DNA from: Gammaproteobacteria bacterium
Lineage (GTDB): Bacteria > Pseudomonadota > Gammaproteobacteria > Steroidobacterales > Steroidobacteraceae
DNA length: 50,455 nucleotides
NCBI GenBank assembly: GCA_027315105.1
Contig: DAHUYP010000003.1
Coordinates: 1 to 50,455 of the forward strand
Direction of reading: 5' to 3'
The notes beneath the pieces are model-generated. The model made no database searches. It had not been told where the DNA came from and was given only the letters and a program-made list of their open reading frames with translations. The translations under genes and the position numbers were made by a program. Shown here piece after piece: positions 27,236 to 36,084 of this stretch (within the stretch, counting starts at the first letter, position 1; each line of letters opens with the position of its first letter).

Positions 27236-27320
27236 GTGTCGCCTCTGCGCCAGCGCCAATGGCGCCGGGAAACGCAGCGCTGGCATCAGCTGGATTGGAG
27301 GCCGTGGACGCCGATCGGTT

Positions 27321-27347
27321 CCATGCGTGCCATGCGTGCCATGCGTG
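27321..27347. repeat. Three tandem copies of CCATGCGTG
   Basis: An exact 9-bp unit three times, between the NYN gene and the PilT-like gene. No coding role is seen. It could alter spacing in the leader upstream of the ATPase. Confidence 0.8.
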
Positions 27348-27403
27348 CCGCGCCGGTGTCCGCCGCGGGCCGCGCGTGCTTGCTGGGATGCAGCAGCGCC
27401 GGG

Positions 27404-28234
27404 TCAGCTTGCGCGCGCCGGCGCCCGGTCGGCGACGCGCACGGTGTAGCCGCCGGATTTCTCGTCCGGCTGCAGGGACAGCAGGCCGCGCTTCTGCGCC
27501 TCGGCCAGCAGATCGTTGAATGAACGAAATCCGTGGGCGCGTTCATTGAAGCCGGGGTGCCGGCGCTTGATGGCCTGTTTGATCATCGAGCCCCAGATCG
27601 GCTCGTTCTCCCCGCGTTCCTCGGCGACCGCTTCGAGCGTCTCGACCACCAGCTCGAGAGCCTCCGCGAGGTCGGGGCCCTTGTTGTCGCCGCCGACGTT
27701 CGGGCTGGCGGCCGCCGCGCTGCGCCGGCGCGCCTTCGACGGCTCCTTGCGCACCAGGTCGTCGTAGTAGATGAACTCGTCACAATTGTTGAGGAACAGG
27801 TCCGAGGTCGAGTTCTTGACCCCGACGCCGATCACGGTCTTCGCATTCTCGCGCAGCTTGCTGACCAGCGGCGAGAAATCCGAGTCGCCGCTGATGATGA
27901 CGAAGGTATCCACGTGCCCCTTGGTGTAGCAGAGATCGAGCGCATCCACCACCATGCGGATGTCGGCCGAATTCTTGCCCGACTGGCGCACGTGCGGGAT
28001 CTCGATCAGCTCGAACGCCGCCTCATGCAGGCCGCGCTTGAAGTCCTTGTAGCGATCGAAGTCGCAGTAGGCCTTCTTGACCACGATGTGGCCCTTGAGC
28101 AGCAGCCGCTCGAGCACCTTCTGGATGTCGAAACTCGGATAGCTGGCATCGCGTGCCCCGAGCGCGATGTTCTCCAGGTCGAGGAACACGGCCATCGTTG
28201 CATCGGTCGTCTTGCTGTTCATGCGGCTGTCCAT
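27404..28234 (-). CDS. NYN-domain nuclease with OST-HTH/LOTUS domain
   Basis: 276 residues. The NYN (LabA/DUF88, PIN-fold) domain covers about 12–160. Acidic residues sit where the nuclease site is expected: FLDLEN (D19, E21), SADIRM (D91) and SGDSDF (D117, D119). A Lys/Arg/Ala linker (about 165–185) leads to a C-terminal OST-HTH domain (about 190–268), a fold that binds RNA, including G-quadruplex RNA, in eukaryotes. All catalytic acids are retained. It probably cleaves or handles RNA; the target is unknown. The start is ATG 28234 or ATG 28222. It lies 32 bases after the spermidine-synthase fusion gene on the same strand. Confidence 0.88.
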   Translation of the reverse strand: MDSRMNSKTTDATMAVFLDLENIALGARDASYPSFDIQKVLERLLLKGHIVVKKAYCDFDRYKDFKRGLHEAAFELIEIPHVRQSGKNSADIRMVVDALDLCYTKGHVDTFVIISGDSDFSPLVSKLRENAKTVIGVGVKNSTSDLFLNNCDEFIYYDDLVRKEPSKARRRSAAAASPNVGGDNKGPDLAEALELVVETLEAVAEERGENEPIWGSMIKQAIKRRHPGFNERAHGFRSFNDLLAEAQKRGLLSLQPDEKSGGYTVRVADRAPARAS

Positions 28235-28266
28235 AGGCGGATCGAGTCATCAGCGGCGCAGCATAC

Positions 28267-31200
28267 TCAGGGCGCCGCAGTGGCGCCAGCACGCGCCGTC
28301 ACCGCGGCGCCTGCAGCAGCCTCGGCACCGGCCGCTCCCGTGAGCGCCTGCAGGTCGCGCAGCGCAAGGTCGAATTGCCCCGCGCGACCCGACCCGCGCC
28401 GCTGCGCCTGCAGCAGGCTGCGTGCCGGCGCGATCTCGCCCAGGCGCACGTCCGCCGCTGCGGTGACGGTGGTGAGATAGGCCAGGTCGTCCTGCGAATT
28501 GCCCGCATGCGGCTGCAGCAGCAGCGAGCCGAGCTTCACGATCTCGGGCGCGTTGCGCTGCGAGATTGCGGCCAGCAGGTCCGCCCAGGTCCTGCGCGCA
28601 CCGGTCGCATCGCGATAGCAAGGGCTGGCCCGCACCAATTTCCAGATTCCCTCGAGCTCGGCCGGGTTCAGATACGCCGCCGTCGCATCGCTGATGTTCC
28701 GCACCGCGCTGCTCCAGCTGTCCTGTGCCGCGTTCGCGGCACAGCGCTCGCGGCTCATGTCGATGTGCCGCAGATACGACGCACTGAACGGATCCAGCTC
28801 GTTGAGGCTGCCGCTCGATATGGCGCGGCGAATCTCGAGCGCCCGCCGCACCAGGCGATCGCGAAACAGTGCGCTGTTCGCGGCCGGCTCGGCGGTCGGA
28901 CCGGCCGATGCAGTGCCGCCGACCAGCTCCAGGAACGGAATGGGCAGCACGGTGAGTGCGGGCAGCTCGATCGCGGTCTCCCGCATGTAGCGCAGGCGCG
29001 GCGCGTTGAGATCCACGAACGGGAAGAAATCCGAATTCGGCGGTACCGGTAGCGCCTGCAGCAGCGGGCCGATCGTGAGGTTGTCGCCGATCTTTCGCGA
29101 CTCGATGTCGGCGACCGACTGCACGCCGATGCGCGCCAGCTCGGCGCGCAGCTGCGGCGATTGCAGCAGCCGGTCATCCGGGGTCCGCAGCGCCGCGCCG
29201 CGAGTGGCAACGATCAGAATATCGGCATCGTCGGTATTGTAGAGCGCGTACGCGCCGAAGTGCGGCGCCAGCGCCTTCATGACCGACGCCACGACTCCTA
29301 TGTTGGTTTCATAGACCTGCATCCACTGCACGAAGTAGCCGTCGGCCGCGAGGTAATGCGCGATACGGCCGTAGAACTCGTCCGAGAACAGGGTCGCGAC
29401 CCCGCTGACCCACGGATTGGATGGTTCGGAGATGATCAGGTCGTAGGGTTCACGCGCGCTGGCAAAGAAAGTCTTCGCGTCTTCGTAGACGATGTGGCTG
29501 CGCGGGTCATCGAACACGTTGCCGATGCGGGCACCAAAGCCCTGGCGTGCGGCTTCCACCATCAGCGGCTCGATTTCGATCGAGTCGAGCCGTTTGACGA
29601 GCGAGCTCGCGAGCAGCGTATGGGTCGTCAGTCCCGAGCCGAAACCAATGTTTGCGACACGTGCCGGGTGCGACTGCATGCTGAGCGGTATGGCCGCGGC
29701 CAGCACCATGGTGCTTTCGTCGACCGTGGCCGCGCCCGGACCGATTTGTATGCTCGCGTCCGGCTTGCCATTGGTGGCGATCGTCACCATGCCGCCGAGC
29801 TCGACCAGGCTGATCGTGGCGGTCTTGCCGTCCCGCAGATATGCCACCGTCGCACCGTCCGGCAGCGCGGCCGATCCGGTGCGGTAGACGCCGGACGTCA
29901 TCTTCACCGGATCCAGGGTCACCGCGAAGATGGCGAAGCCGAGCACCGCCAGGCACGCCGCCAGCGCCATGGCCGAGGCTCGGGACGGGTAACGGCGGCC
30001 GGCGAGCAGCCGTGACAGGCCCAGAGCCATGTGAATGGCGGCGCCTGCGAGTATCACGCCCTTGACCCCGATGAGCGGCATGAGCACGTGGATCGCCAGC
30101 AGCACGCCGCCGATTGCGCCGAGCGTGTTGGCCGAATAGATCGTGCCGATGGCCCGTTCGCCGGCGCCGCGGCGCATGAGCTCGTGAGTCAGCAGCGGCA
30201 GCGTCATGCCGGCGCAGACGGTGGCCGGGATCATGATCAGTGCGGCGATCAGCTGGCTCATCAGGTTGAACGACACATAGCCGGACGCGGTGTGTGCCGT
30301 GGTCCTCAGGAACCACGCCATGCACCCGAACGTCAGGTTGTAGGCCGGCAGGGTCAGCGCGGCCAGGGCTCCCATGGCGAGCATGACGTAGGACAGGTAC
30401 GCCACGGGATCGCGGATGGTCTCGATGCGGCGGCGGACGTACAGTCCGCCGAGCGCCAGACCCAGGATGAACGCGCTGAGCATGAGCTCGAACGAATGGG
30501 TCGAGCTGCCGAGTACCAGGCTGAGCATCCGGATCCAGCCGAGCTCATACATGAACGACGCCGCGCCGGTCAGGAATGCCGCCAGCGTGAGCCATCGGCT
30601 CAGGCCGTCGATGCCCGGACGCGGCGCCGCTGCGGTCTGCGGCGCTGCTGCGGGCTCCGCCCGCCCGCCGACGATCGCCCAGATCACCAGCGCCAGTGCG
30701 ATGTTCAGCCATCCGGCGGTGCGGATGGTGCCCGGCAGGCCGACGGCGCCGATCAGCAGGAAACCGCTGACGAGGACCCCGATCGCGGCGCCCAGGCTGT
30801 TGGTGAAATACAGGGTCGCCAGCGTCTCACCCGGCCGCTCGGGCCAGCGGCGGATCAGGCCGCCGCTGATCAGCGGAAAGGTCATTCCCAGAAGCACCGA
30901 CTGCGGCAGGATCAGCAGCGCGGCCAGTGACCATTTGTAGGCATGAATCTGCCAAGCCGCGGGGATGGCGGGTATCACCGAGGCATAGGAGAAATCGACG
31001 GCGGCAATGAACGTCTCATGAAACGAGATGCCCAGTATTCCGATCAGCCCCTCGACCAGCACGTAGGTCCAGAGCAGCCGCCGGATGCGGGCGCAGTAGC
31101 GCGCCACGGTCCACGATCCGAGCGCCATTCCCCCCATGAAGATGGCGAGCACGAGAGTCTGCGCGTAGGCGGCATGGCCGAGGAACAGTTTCAGGTAGTG

Positions 31201-31293
31201 CGACCAGATGGACTCGTAGATCAATCCGGCGAATCCGGATACCACGAAGACCGCGAGCAGCAACCGCCGTCGCATGCAATCGAGCGTCTGCAT
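28267..31293 (-). CDS. MFS-like membrane / spermidine-synthase-fold fusion protein
   Basis: 1008 residues. The first 430 or so form about 12–14 membrane helices of the type fused to aminopropyltransferases (GFAGLIYESIWSHYLKLFLG is the signature start). Next comes a SAM-type Rossmann domain of the spermidine synthase family, with IGFGSGLTTHTLL, SIEIEPLMVEAAR, DAKTFFA and the ISEPSNPWVSG motif (about 550–720). The last 200 or so residues are helical without a recognised domain. No SpeD or other polyamine genes are nearby, so the substrate may not be spermidine. Because NYN and PilT-like genes follow closely, it may head their transcript. Confidence 0.88.
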   Translation of the reverse strand: MQTLDCMRRRLLLAVFVVSGFAGLIYESIWSHYLKLFLGHAAYAQTLVLAIFMGGMALGSWTVARYCARIRRLLWTYVLVEGLIGILGISFHETFIAAVDFSYASVIPAIPAAWQIHAYKWSLAALLILPQSVLLGMTFPLISGGLIRRWPERPGETLATLYFTNSLGAAIGVLVSGFLLIGAVGLPGTIRTAGWLNIALALVIWAIVGGRAEPAAAPQTAAAPRPGIDGLSRWLTLAAFLTGAASFMYELGWIRMLSLVLGSSTHSFELMLSAFILGLALGGLYVRRRIETIRDPVAYLSYVMLAMGALAALTLPAYNLTFGCMAWFLRTTAHTASGYVSFNLMSQLIAALIMIPATVCAGMTLPLLTHELMRRGAGERAIGTIYSANTLGAIGGVLLAIHVLMPLIGVKGVILAGAAIHMALGLSRLLAGRRYPSRASAMALAACLAVLGFAIFAVTLDPVKMTSGVYRTGSAALPDGATVAYLRDGKTATISLVELGGMVTIATNGKPDASIQIGPGAATVDESTMVLAAAIPLSMQSHPARVANIGFGSGLTTHTLLASSLVKRLDSIEIEPLMVEAARQGFGARIGNVFDDPRSHIVYEDAKTFFASAREPYDLIISEPSNPWVSGVATLFSDEFYGRIAHYLAADGYFVQWMQVYETNIGVVASVMKALAPHFGAYALYNTDDADILIVATRGAALRTPDDRLLQSPQLRAELARIGVQSVADIESRKIGDNLTIGPLLQALPVPPNSDFFPFVDLNAPRLRYMRETAIELPALTVLPIPFLELVGGTASAGPTAEPAANSALFRDRLVRRALEIRRAISSGSLNELDPFSASYLRHIDMSRERCAANAAQDSWSSAVRNISDATAAYLNPAELEGIWKLVRASPCYRDATGARRTWADLLAAISQRNAPEIVKLGSLLLQPHAGNSQDDLAYLTTVTAAADVRLGEIAPARSLLQAQRRGSGRAGQFDLALRDLQALTGAAGAEAAAGAAVTARAGATAAP

Positions 31294-31511
31294 CCTTGAC
31301 CTGCAATCCTAATCTGCCGTGGCGGGCGCGCAGTGCGACGTGGCGTGGACAGCGGATGGAATATGTACCCGAGCGCGCTCAGGCGACGAGGCCCGACCGC
31401 TGCCGATGCGGAACCGGCGACCCCCGCCAGCCCGCGATCATAGCCGCGGCGGCGTGTTCACGTCACAGGATTGTTCACTGCAGGCGTCAGTCGAGCCGTC
31501 CGCGGCCGCCG

Positions 31512-33068
31512 TCAGCCGCACGCCGGCGCGCTCGAGCGTGCCTCACGCAGGGCGCGCGGGCCGTCGCGGCGCGGGTCGCGGTACGGGAAGTCGCTGCGCC
31601 AATGCGCGCCGCGGCTTTCCTCGCGCGCCGTCGCCGCGGCGATCATCGCCGCGGCGAGTGTGTAACGATGACGCAGCAGCTTTTCTTCCGGCCGCAGTGC
31701 GGCCCGCTCGGTCAGCGTGGCGGCCAGCGCCGCAGTGAGCGTCGCGCCATCGCGAACCGGCCCCATCGCGCGCCACATGCGCTCGCGCAGGCGCAACCAC
31801 CGGGCGTCACGCGCGTCGAGCGCCGCCACGGCCTCGAACGGCGCCGGTTCCGTCGCCCGGGGCGCCGCGCTCGCGGCCTGCAGCGCCGCGCCGACCGCCC
31901 GGCCGCAGACGACGGCCTCGAGCAGGGAATTGCTCGCCAGGCGGTTGGCCCCGTGCAAGCCGGTGCACGCCACCTCGCCGCAGGCCCAGAGGCCGGGAAC
32001 GCTCGTGCGCCCCGAGCCGTCCACGATGATGCCGCCCATGTGATAGTGCGCCGCGGCGCTGACGGGCAGCGGCGATCCGGCCGGATCGATGCCGTGGGCG
32101 AGGGCCGTGCGGTGGGCGCCCGGAAAGGCGCTCGCGCGTTCCGACGTGAACACAGCCGTCGCATCGAGCAGTACGTCCTCGCCGGCCTGCGCATGCTCCC
32201 AGACGGCGCGCGCAACCACGTCCCGGGGCGCCAGATTGCCGAGCGCATGACGGCCGGCCATGATCGGCACGCCGCGCGCCGTGACCAGCCGCGCGCCGGC
32301 CCCCCGCAACGCCTCGGTCAGCAGCGGCAGCGGGTCCGCATCGATCCGCAGCGCCGTCGGATGGACTTGCACGAACTCGAGCGCTGCTGTGCGGGCGCCG
32401 ATCGCCAGCGCCATTGCGAGTCCGTCGCCGCCCGCCTCGGCGCCGTTGGTCGTCACGCTGTAGAGCTGCCCGATACCGCCCGTGGCGAGCACCGTGTCGC
32501 GTGCGCGCACGACCGCCGTGCGGCCCAGCGCATCGACGATCTGCGCGGCGCCGACGCCGTCGCGCCCCGCCAGCAGCGATACCGCACGCCATCCGGTCAG
32601 CCTCTGCATGTGGCGGGCCGCCTGCGCGCGCGCCCACAATGCGGCCACGATGGCCCGCCCACTGCCGTCGCCGGCGGCGTGTACGATGCGCGCGCAGCGA
32701 TGGCCGCCCTCGCGATGCAGGTCGCGGCCGGCGGCATCGCGATCGAAATCGACGCCCGATGCCTCGAGGAAATCGAGTGCACCGGCGGCAGCACCGATGA
32801 TGCGCAGCACCGCCTCCGGGTCGGCGGAATGGCAGGCCGCCTCGAGCGTATCGCCGACGTGCGATTCGATGGAATCCTCGGGTCCGACCGCCGCCGCGAC
32901 GCCGCCTTGCGCAAGCGCACTCGAGGAGGAGCGCGCGGGCTCATCGGGGCACAGCACCAGCACGCTTCGGGGCGCTGCCGCCAGTGCCGCGCACAGTCCC
33001 GCGACGCCGGCGCCAAGCACCAGCACGTCGGCGTCCCAGGTGACGCCCGTGGTGGCGTCGCCGGGCAT
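31512..33068 (-). CDS. nadB: L-aspartate oxidase NadB
   Basis: 518 residues. The N-terminal FAD motif is VLVLGAGVAGLCAALAA (about 15–31). SSSALAQGGVAAAVGPEDS and HREGGHRCARIVHAAGDGSG are the succinate-dehydrogenase/aspartate-oxidase family blocks, and GLWACGEVACTGLHGANRLASNSLLEA is the C-terminal FAD contact. It oxidises aspartate to iminoaspartate, which NadA condenses with DHAP to quinolinate. Start ATG 33068 overlaps the nadA stop (TGATG), so translation is coupled. The open frame extends back through nadA as a GC artefact. Confidence 0.96.
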   Translation of the reverse strand: MPGDATTGVTWDADVLVLGAGVAGLCAALAAAPRSVLVLCPDEPARSSSSALAQGGVAAAVGPEDSIESHVGDTLEAACHSADPEAVLRIIGAAAGALDFLEASGVDFDRDAAGRDLHREGGHRCARIVHAAGDGSGRAIVAALWARAQAARHMQRLTGWRAVSLLAGRDGVGAAQIVDALGRTAVVRARDTVLATGGIGQLYSVTTNGAEAGGDGLAMALAIGARTAALEFVQVHPTALRIDADPLPLLTEALRGAGARLVTARGVPIMAGRHALGNLAPRDVVARAVWEHAQAGEDVLLDATAVFTSERASAFPGAHRTALAHGIDPAGSPLPVSAAAHYHMGGIIVDGSGRTSVPGLWACGEVACTGLHGANRLASNSLLEAVVCGRAVGAALQAASAAPRATEPAPFEAVAALDARDARWLRLRERMWRAMGPVRDGATLTAALAATLTERAALRPEEKLLRHRYTLAAAMIAAATAREESRGAHWRSDFPYRDPRRDGPRALREARSSAPACG

Positions 33069-34042
33069 CACAGGCCGATCATTCCCTGCAGCGGCCGACG
33101 TGCCCGCTCCGCAATCTGCGGCTCGATGTCGATCGCGAGCTGGCCGCTGTCGAGCGCGTCCCGGACCTTCTGCAGCGTGACGCTCTTCATGTGCCGGCAC
33201 AGATTGCACGGACGCTCGAACTGCAGATCCGGCCGCGCGAGCCGCACGTTGTCCGCCATCGAGCACTCGGTGAGCAGCAGCACGCGGCCGGGCGGCACGC
33301 GGCGCAGGTAATCGATCATGGCGGAGGTCGACCCCACGAAATCCGACGCCGCCTGTACCTCGGGCGGGCATTCGGGGTGCGCCAGGACGCGTACCTCGGT
33401 GCCCTGATAGCCGCGGATGTCCTCGGCCGAGAAACGCTGATGCACCTCGCAGGTGCCGGGCCAGGCAATCACCTCGCACGCCACGCGCTCGGCAACGAAG
33501 CTCGCGAGGTAGCGGTCGGGCAGCAGGATGACGCGCGGGCTCGCGAGCGATTCCACCACCTCGACCGCATTCGCCGAGGTACAGCAGATGTCGGCCTCGG
33601 CCTTGACCGCGGCGCTGGTGTTCACGTAGGCGACGACCGGCACGCCCGGATGGCGCCGGCGCAGGGCGCGCACGTCGGCCGCGGTGATGGATTCCGCCAG
33701 CGAGCAGCCCGCGTCCGATGCGGGCAGCAGCACGGTGCGCGACGGCGACAGCAGCTTCGCGGTCTCCGCCATGAAGCGCACGCCGCAGACGACGATCGTG
33801 TCGGCCGTGGTGCGCGCGGCGAAGCGCGCCATCGCCAGCGAGTCGCCGGTGAAGTCGGCGATGCCGGCGGTGATCAATGGGACCTGATAGCTGTGCGCCA
33901 CGATCACCGCCCGGCGCGCGGCCTTGAGCGTGCGGATCTCCTCGATCATCGGCACGTGCGCGATTGCCTCGAACTCCGGCATGACGTGCGCCAGCTTCGA
34001 TACGAGCTCCGATCGCCAGTTCAACGCGGATGTCGACTCCAT
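33068..34042 (-). CDS. nadA: Quinolinate synthase NadA
   Basis: 324 residues. The three iron-sulfur cysteines expected in NadA are C113 (SDAGCSLAES), C198 (PGTCEVHQRF) and C282 or C279 (PCNLCRHMKS). Substrate motifs AHSYQVP, DFTGDSLAMA and YVNTSAAVKAE are also visible. It makes quinolinate for NAD biosynthesis with NadB, encoded immediately downstream. A GAGG element precedes ATG 34042. Confidence 0.96.
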   Translation of the reverse strand: MESTSALNWRSELVSKLAHVMPEFEAIAHVPMIEEIRTLKAARRAVIVAHSYQVPLITAGIADFTGDSLAMARFAARTTADTIVVCGVRFMAETAKLLSPSRTVLLPASDAGCSLAESITAADVRALRRRHPGVPVVAYVNTSAAVKAEADICCTSANAVEVVESLASPRVILLPDRYLASFVAERVACEVIAWPGTCEVHQRFSAEDIRGYQGTEVRVLAHPECPPEVQAASDFVGSTSAMIDYLRRVPPGRVLLLTECSMADNVRLARPDLQFERPCNLCRHMKSVTLQKVRDALDSGQLAIDIEPQIAERARRPLQGMIGL

Positions 34043-34072
34043 CGCTCATGTCCTCGCCGCCGCAAAATTCCA

Positions 34073-34081
34073 TTATCACAA
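34073..34081 (-). promoter_or_regulatory. Candidate extended -10 of the nadA–nadB promoter
   Basis: Minus strand TGTGATAAT (extended -10, GATAAT at 34073–34078) about 31 bases before the nadA start. No good -35 is seen at 17 bases, as fits an extended -10 promoter. Tentative. Confidence 0.4.
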
Positions 34082-34157
34082 ATACGCCGCGCCGGGCGCG
34101 CTTTCGGAACCGCGTTTCGAGTCAATCTAATAACCGTTCGCGCCTGGCTCGCGCGAG

Positions 34158-34289
34158 CGCGAGGCGATCACATGTCCGCATCACCGCGGGCGTACGCAGC
34201 AAGCGAGCGAGCGGTCGGGTGGCGATGATCAGGCACGCGAACCAGGCCAGACCCGGCACGGCGTGGATGGCGCCGGGCAGCAGCAAGAA
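34158..34289 (-). pseudogene. Possible 3' remnant of a LysE-family exporter
   Basis: In the gap between nadA and the M28 peptidase, the minus strand reads LLLPGAIHAVPGLAWFA then RPLARLLRTPAVMRTCDRL, which resembles the penultimate helix and basic RLLRxPxVxRxxDR segment of LysE/RhtB exporters. The final helix and the whole N-terminal part are missing. The rest of 34043–34347 holds promoter elements for the two flanking genes and nothing else I can name. Confidence 0.35.
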
Positions 34290-34294
34290 CCGCC

Positions 34295-34325
34295 TTGACA
34301 CCCCCGGGACGCGACCGCGTAGCAT
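34295..34325 (+). promoter_or_regulatory. Candidate sigma-70 promoter of the M28 peptidase gene
   Basis: TTGACA (34295–34300), a 19-base spacer, and TAGCAT (34320–34325), about 23–32 bases before the start codons. The -35 is perfect; the spacer is one to two bases long and the -10 matches four of six. Confidence 0.45.
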
Positions 34326-34356
34326 GGCGTGATTCTCATTTGCAACGGTGACTCTG

Positions 34357-35973
34357 ATGCCCAACGTGCCGGCCAGGTCGTGCACCGGCCTGATGCTCGC
34401 GGTGACCATGTCGGCGCTCGCCAGGCCGCCGGTGGACGCGGGCACGCTCAATCGGATCGCGGACGCGGGCTTCAACCACGGCGAGGTGGTCGAGACCGCG
34501 GCCTACCTCTCAGATCAGATCGGCGGCCGCCTGACCAATGCGCCGGCGAGGCGCATCGCCGAGCGCTGGACCCAGGACAAGCTCAGGGGCTGGGGGCTCA
34601 AGAACGTCAGGACCGAGGCCTTCGATTTCGGCCGCGGTTGGTGGATCGAATCCTCGCACGTGCGGCTGGTGGCACCGCGGCCGCTCGAGCTGCGCGCAAT
34701 TCCGGTGGCCTGGACTCCGGCCACGAACGGGCCGCTGACCGCCCCGATCATCGTCGCGCCGATGCGCACGGAACGGGATTTCGACAACTGGAAGGGCAAG
34801 CTGGCGGGCAGGATCGTGCTGGTGAGCTGGCCGGAACCGCCCAAGGACGCCACCGAGGCGCCGTTCACGCGCCTGAGCGACGCCGATGTCGCGAAGCTCA
34901 ACAAGTACGTCGAGCCGCGCTTCGATCCCGAAGCCAAGCAGAAGATGATCGAGCGTCTCAGGCTCAGGTCCAAGCTCGATGCCTTCCTTGCCGAGCAGGG
35001 GGCGCTGGCGTGGGCGCAGATGTCGCGCACCGATGGCCGGCTGCTGCACGGCGAAGGTTACGGGTTTCGAGTCGGCAGGACGCCGAAACTCCCGGGCATC
35101 GAGCTCGGCGCCGAGGATTACCGGCGGCTTGCGCGGCTCGCCAAGGTGGGCGAGGTGCAGCTCGAGATCGACAGTCGCGTGCATTTCGAGGACGACGACC
35201 ACAACGCCTACAACGTACTCGCGGACCTGCCTGGCAAGGACGCCAGGGCCGGCTATGTGATGGCCGGAGCCCACCTGGACAGCTGGGTCGCAGGCGACGG
35301 CGCAGCCGACAATGGCGCCGGCAGCGCCGTCGTCCTGGAGGCGGCGCGGATTCTCGCCGGTCTCGGGGTGCAGCCCCGACGCACCATCCGCTTCGTGCTG
35401 TGGGCCGGGGAGGAGCAGGGCCTGCTGGGATCCGCCGCCTATGTGGAAAAACACCTTGCCCGCCGGCCGCCGCCCAGCGATCCGGCGCTCGCCGAGCTGG
35501 GGCCTTACTTCGTGACCGATACCTATCCGGTCCAACCGCTCCCCGGCTTCACGGAGCTGGCGGGATATTTCAACATCGACAACGGCTCCGGCAGGATCCG
35601 CGGCATCTACGCCGAGGGCAACCTCGCCGCCGTCCCCGTCCTGCGCGAATGGCTGGCGCCGTTCGACAGCATGGGCGCCGCTGCGGTGGTCGCCGAGCCG
35701 ACCGGGGCGACGGATCACGTGTTCATGAGCCGGCTGGGGCTACCGGCGTTTCAATTCGTCCAGGACCCGCTGGACTACGAGAGCCGAGTGCATCACACGG
35801 ATCTCGATACCTTCGATCACCTGCGGGCCGACGATCTGAGACAGGCGGCGGTCGTGCTGGCCGCCGTGCTGCTCGACGCCGCCGACAGCGAGACGCCGCT
35901 GCCGGGCAAGGTGCTGCCGACGCAGCCGCGGCTCACCGATCCATTCCATTATCCGGAGCCGAGCAAGCCCTGA
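34357..35973 (+). CDS. Secreted M28-family zinc peptidase with PA domain
   Basis: 538 residues from ATG 34357 (GTG 34348 is an alternative). A short signal peptide is visible (SCTGLMLAVTMSALA). An inserted PA-type domain (roughly 100–290) precedes the M28 core. Co-catalytic zinc residues appear in AGAHLDSWVAGDGAADNGAG, WAGEEQGLLGS and SRVHHTDLDTFD. The Glu pair in GEE is the expected base and ligand. It is likely an exported aminopeptidase or carboxypeptidase of glutamate-carboxypeptidase type; specificity is unknown. Its 3' end faces zwf, with about 110 non-coding bases between. Confidence 0.9.
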   Translation: MPNVPARSCTGLMLAVTMSALARPPVDAGTLNRIADAGFNHGEVVETAAYLSDQIGGRLTNAPARRIAERWTQDKLRGWGLKNVRTEAFDFGRGWWIESSHVRLVAPRPLELRAIPVAWTPATNGPLTAPIIVAPMRTERDFDNWKGKLAGRIVLVSWPEPPKDATEAPFTRLSDADVAKLNKYVEPRFDPEAKQKMIERLRLRSKLDAFLAEQGALAWAQMSRTDGRLLHGEGYGFRVGRTPKLPGIELGAEDYRRLARLAKVGEVQLEIDSRVHFEDDDHNAYNVLADLPGKDARAGYVMAGAHLDSWVAGDGAADNGAGSAVVLEAARILAGLGVQPRRTIRFVLWAGEEQGLLGSAAYVEKHLARRPPPSDPALAELGPYFVTDTYPVQPLPGFTELAGYFNIDNGSGRIRGIYAEGNLAAVPVLREWLAPFDSMGAAAVVAEPTGATDHVFMSRLGLPAFQFVQDPLDYESRVHHTDLDTFDHLRADDLRQAAVVLAAVLLDAADSETPLPGKVLPTQPRLTDPFHYPEPSKP

Positions 35974-36084
35974 CCGGCACGCGCCTCGCGCCGGCGATCG
36001 TGGTCGGAGCGCCCGGCGCACGCCCCGGCGCTCGCCGATGCAGCCGCGAGTCCAGGCGCCCCAAGCGCCCGGGATTGCGGGCAC

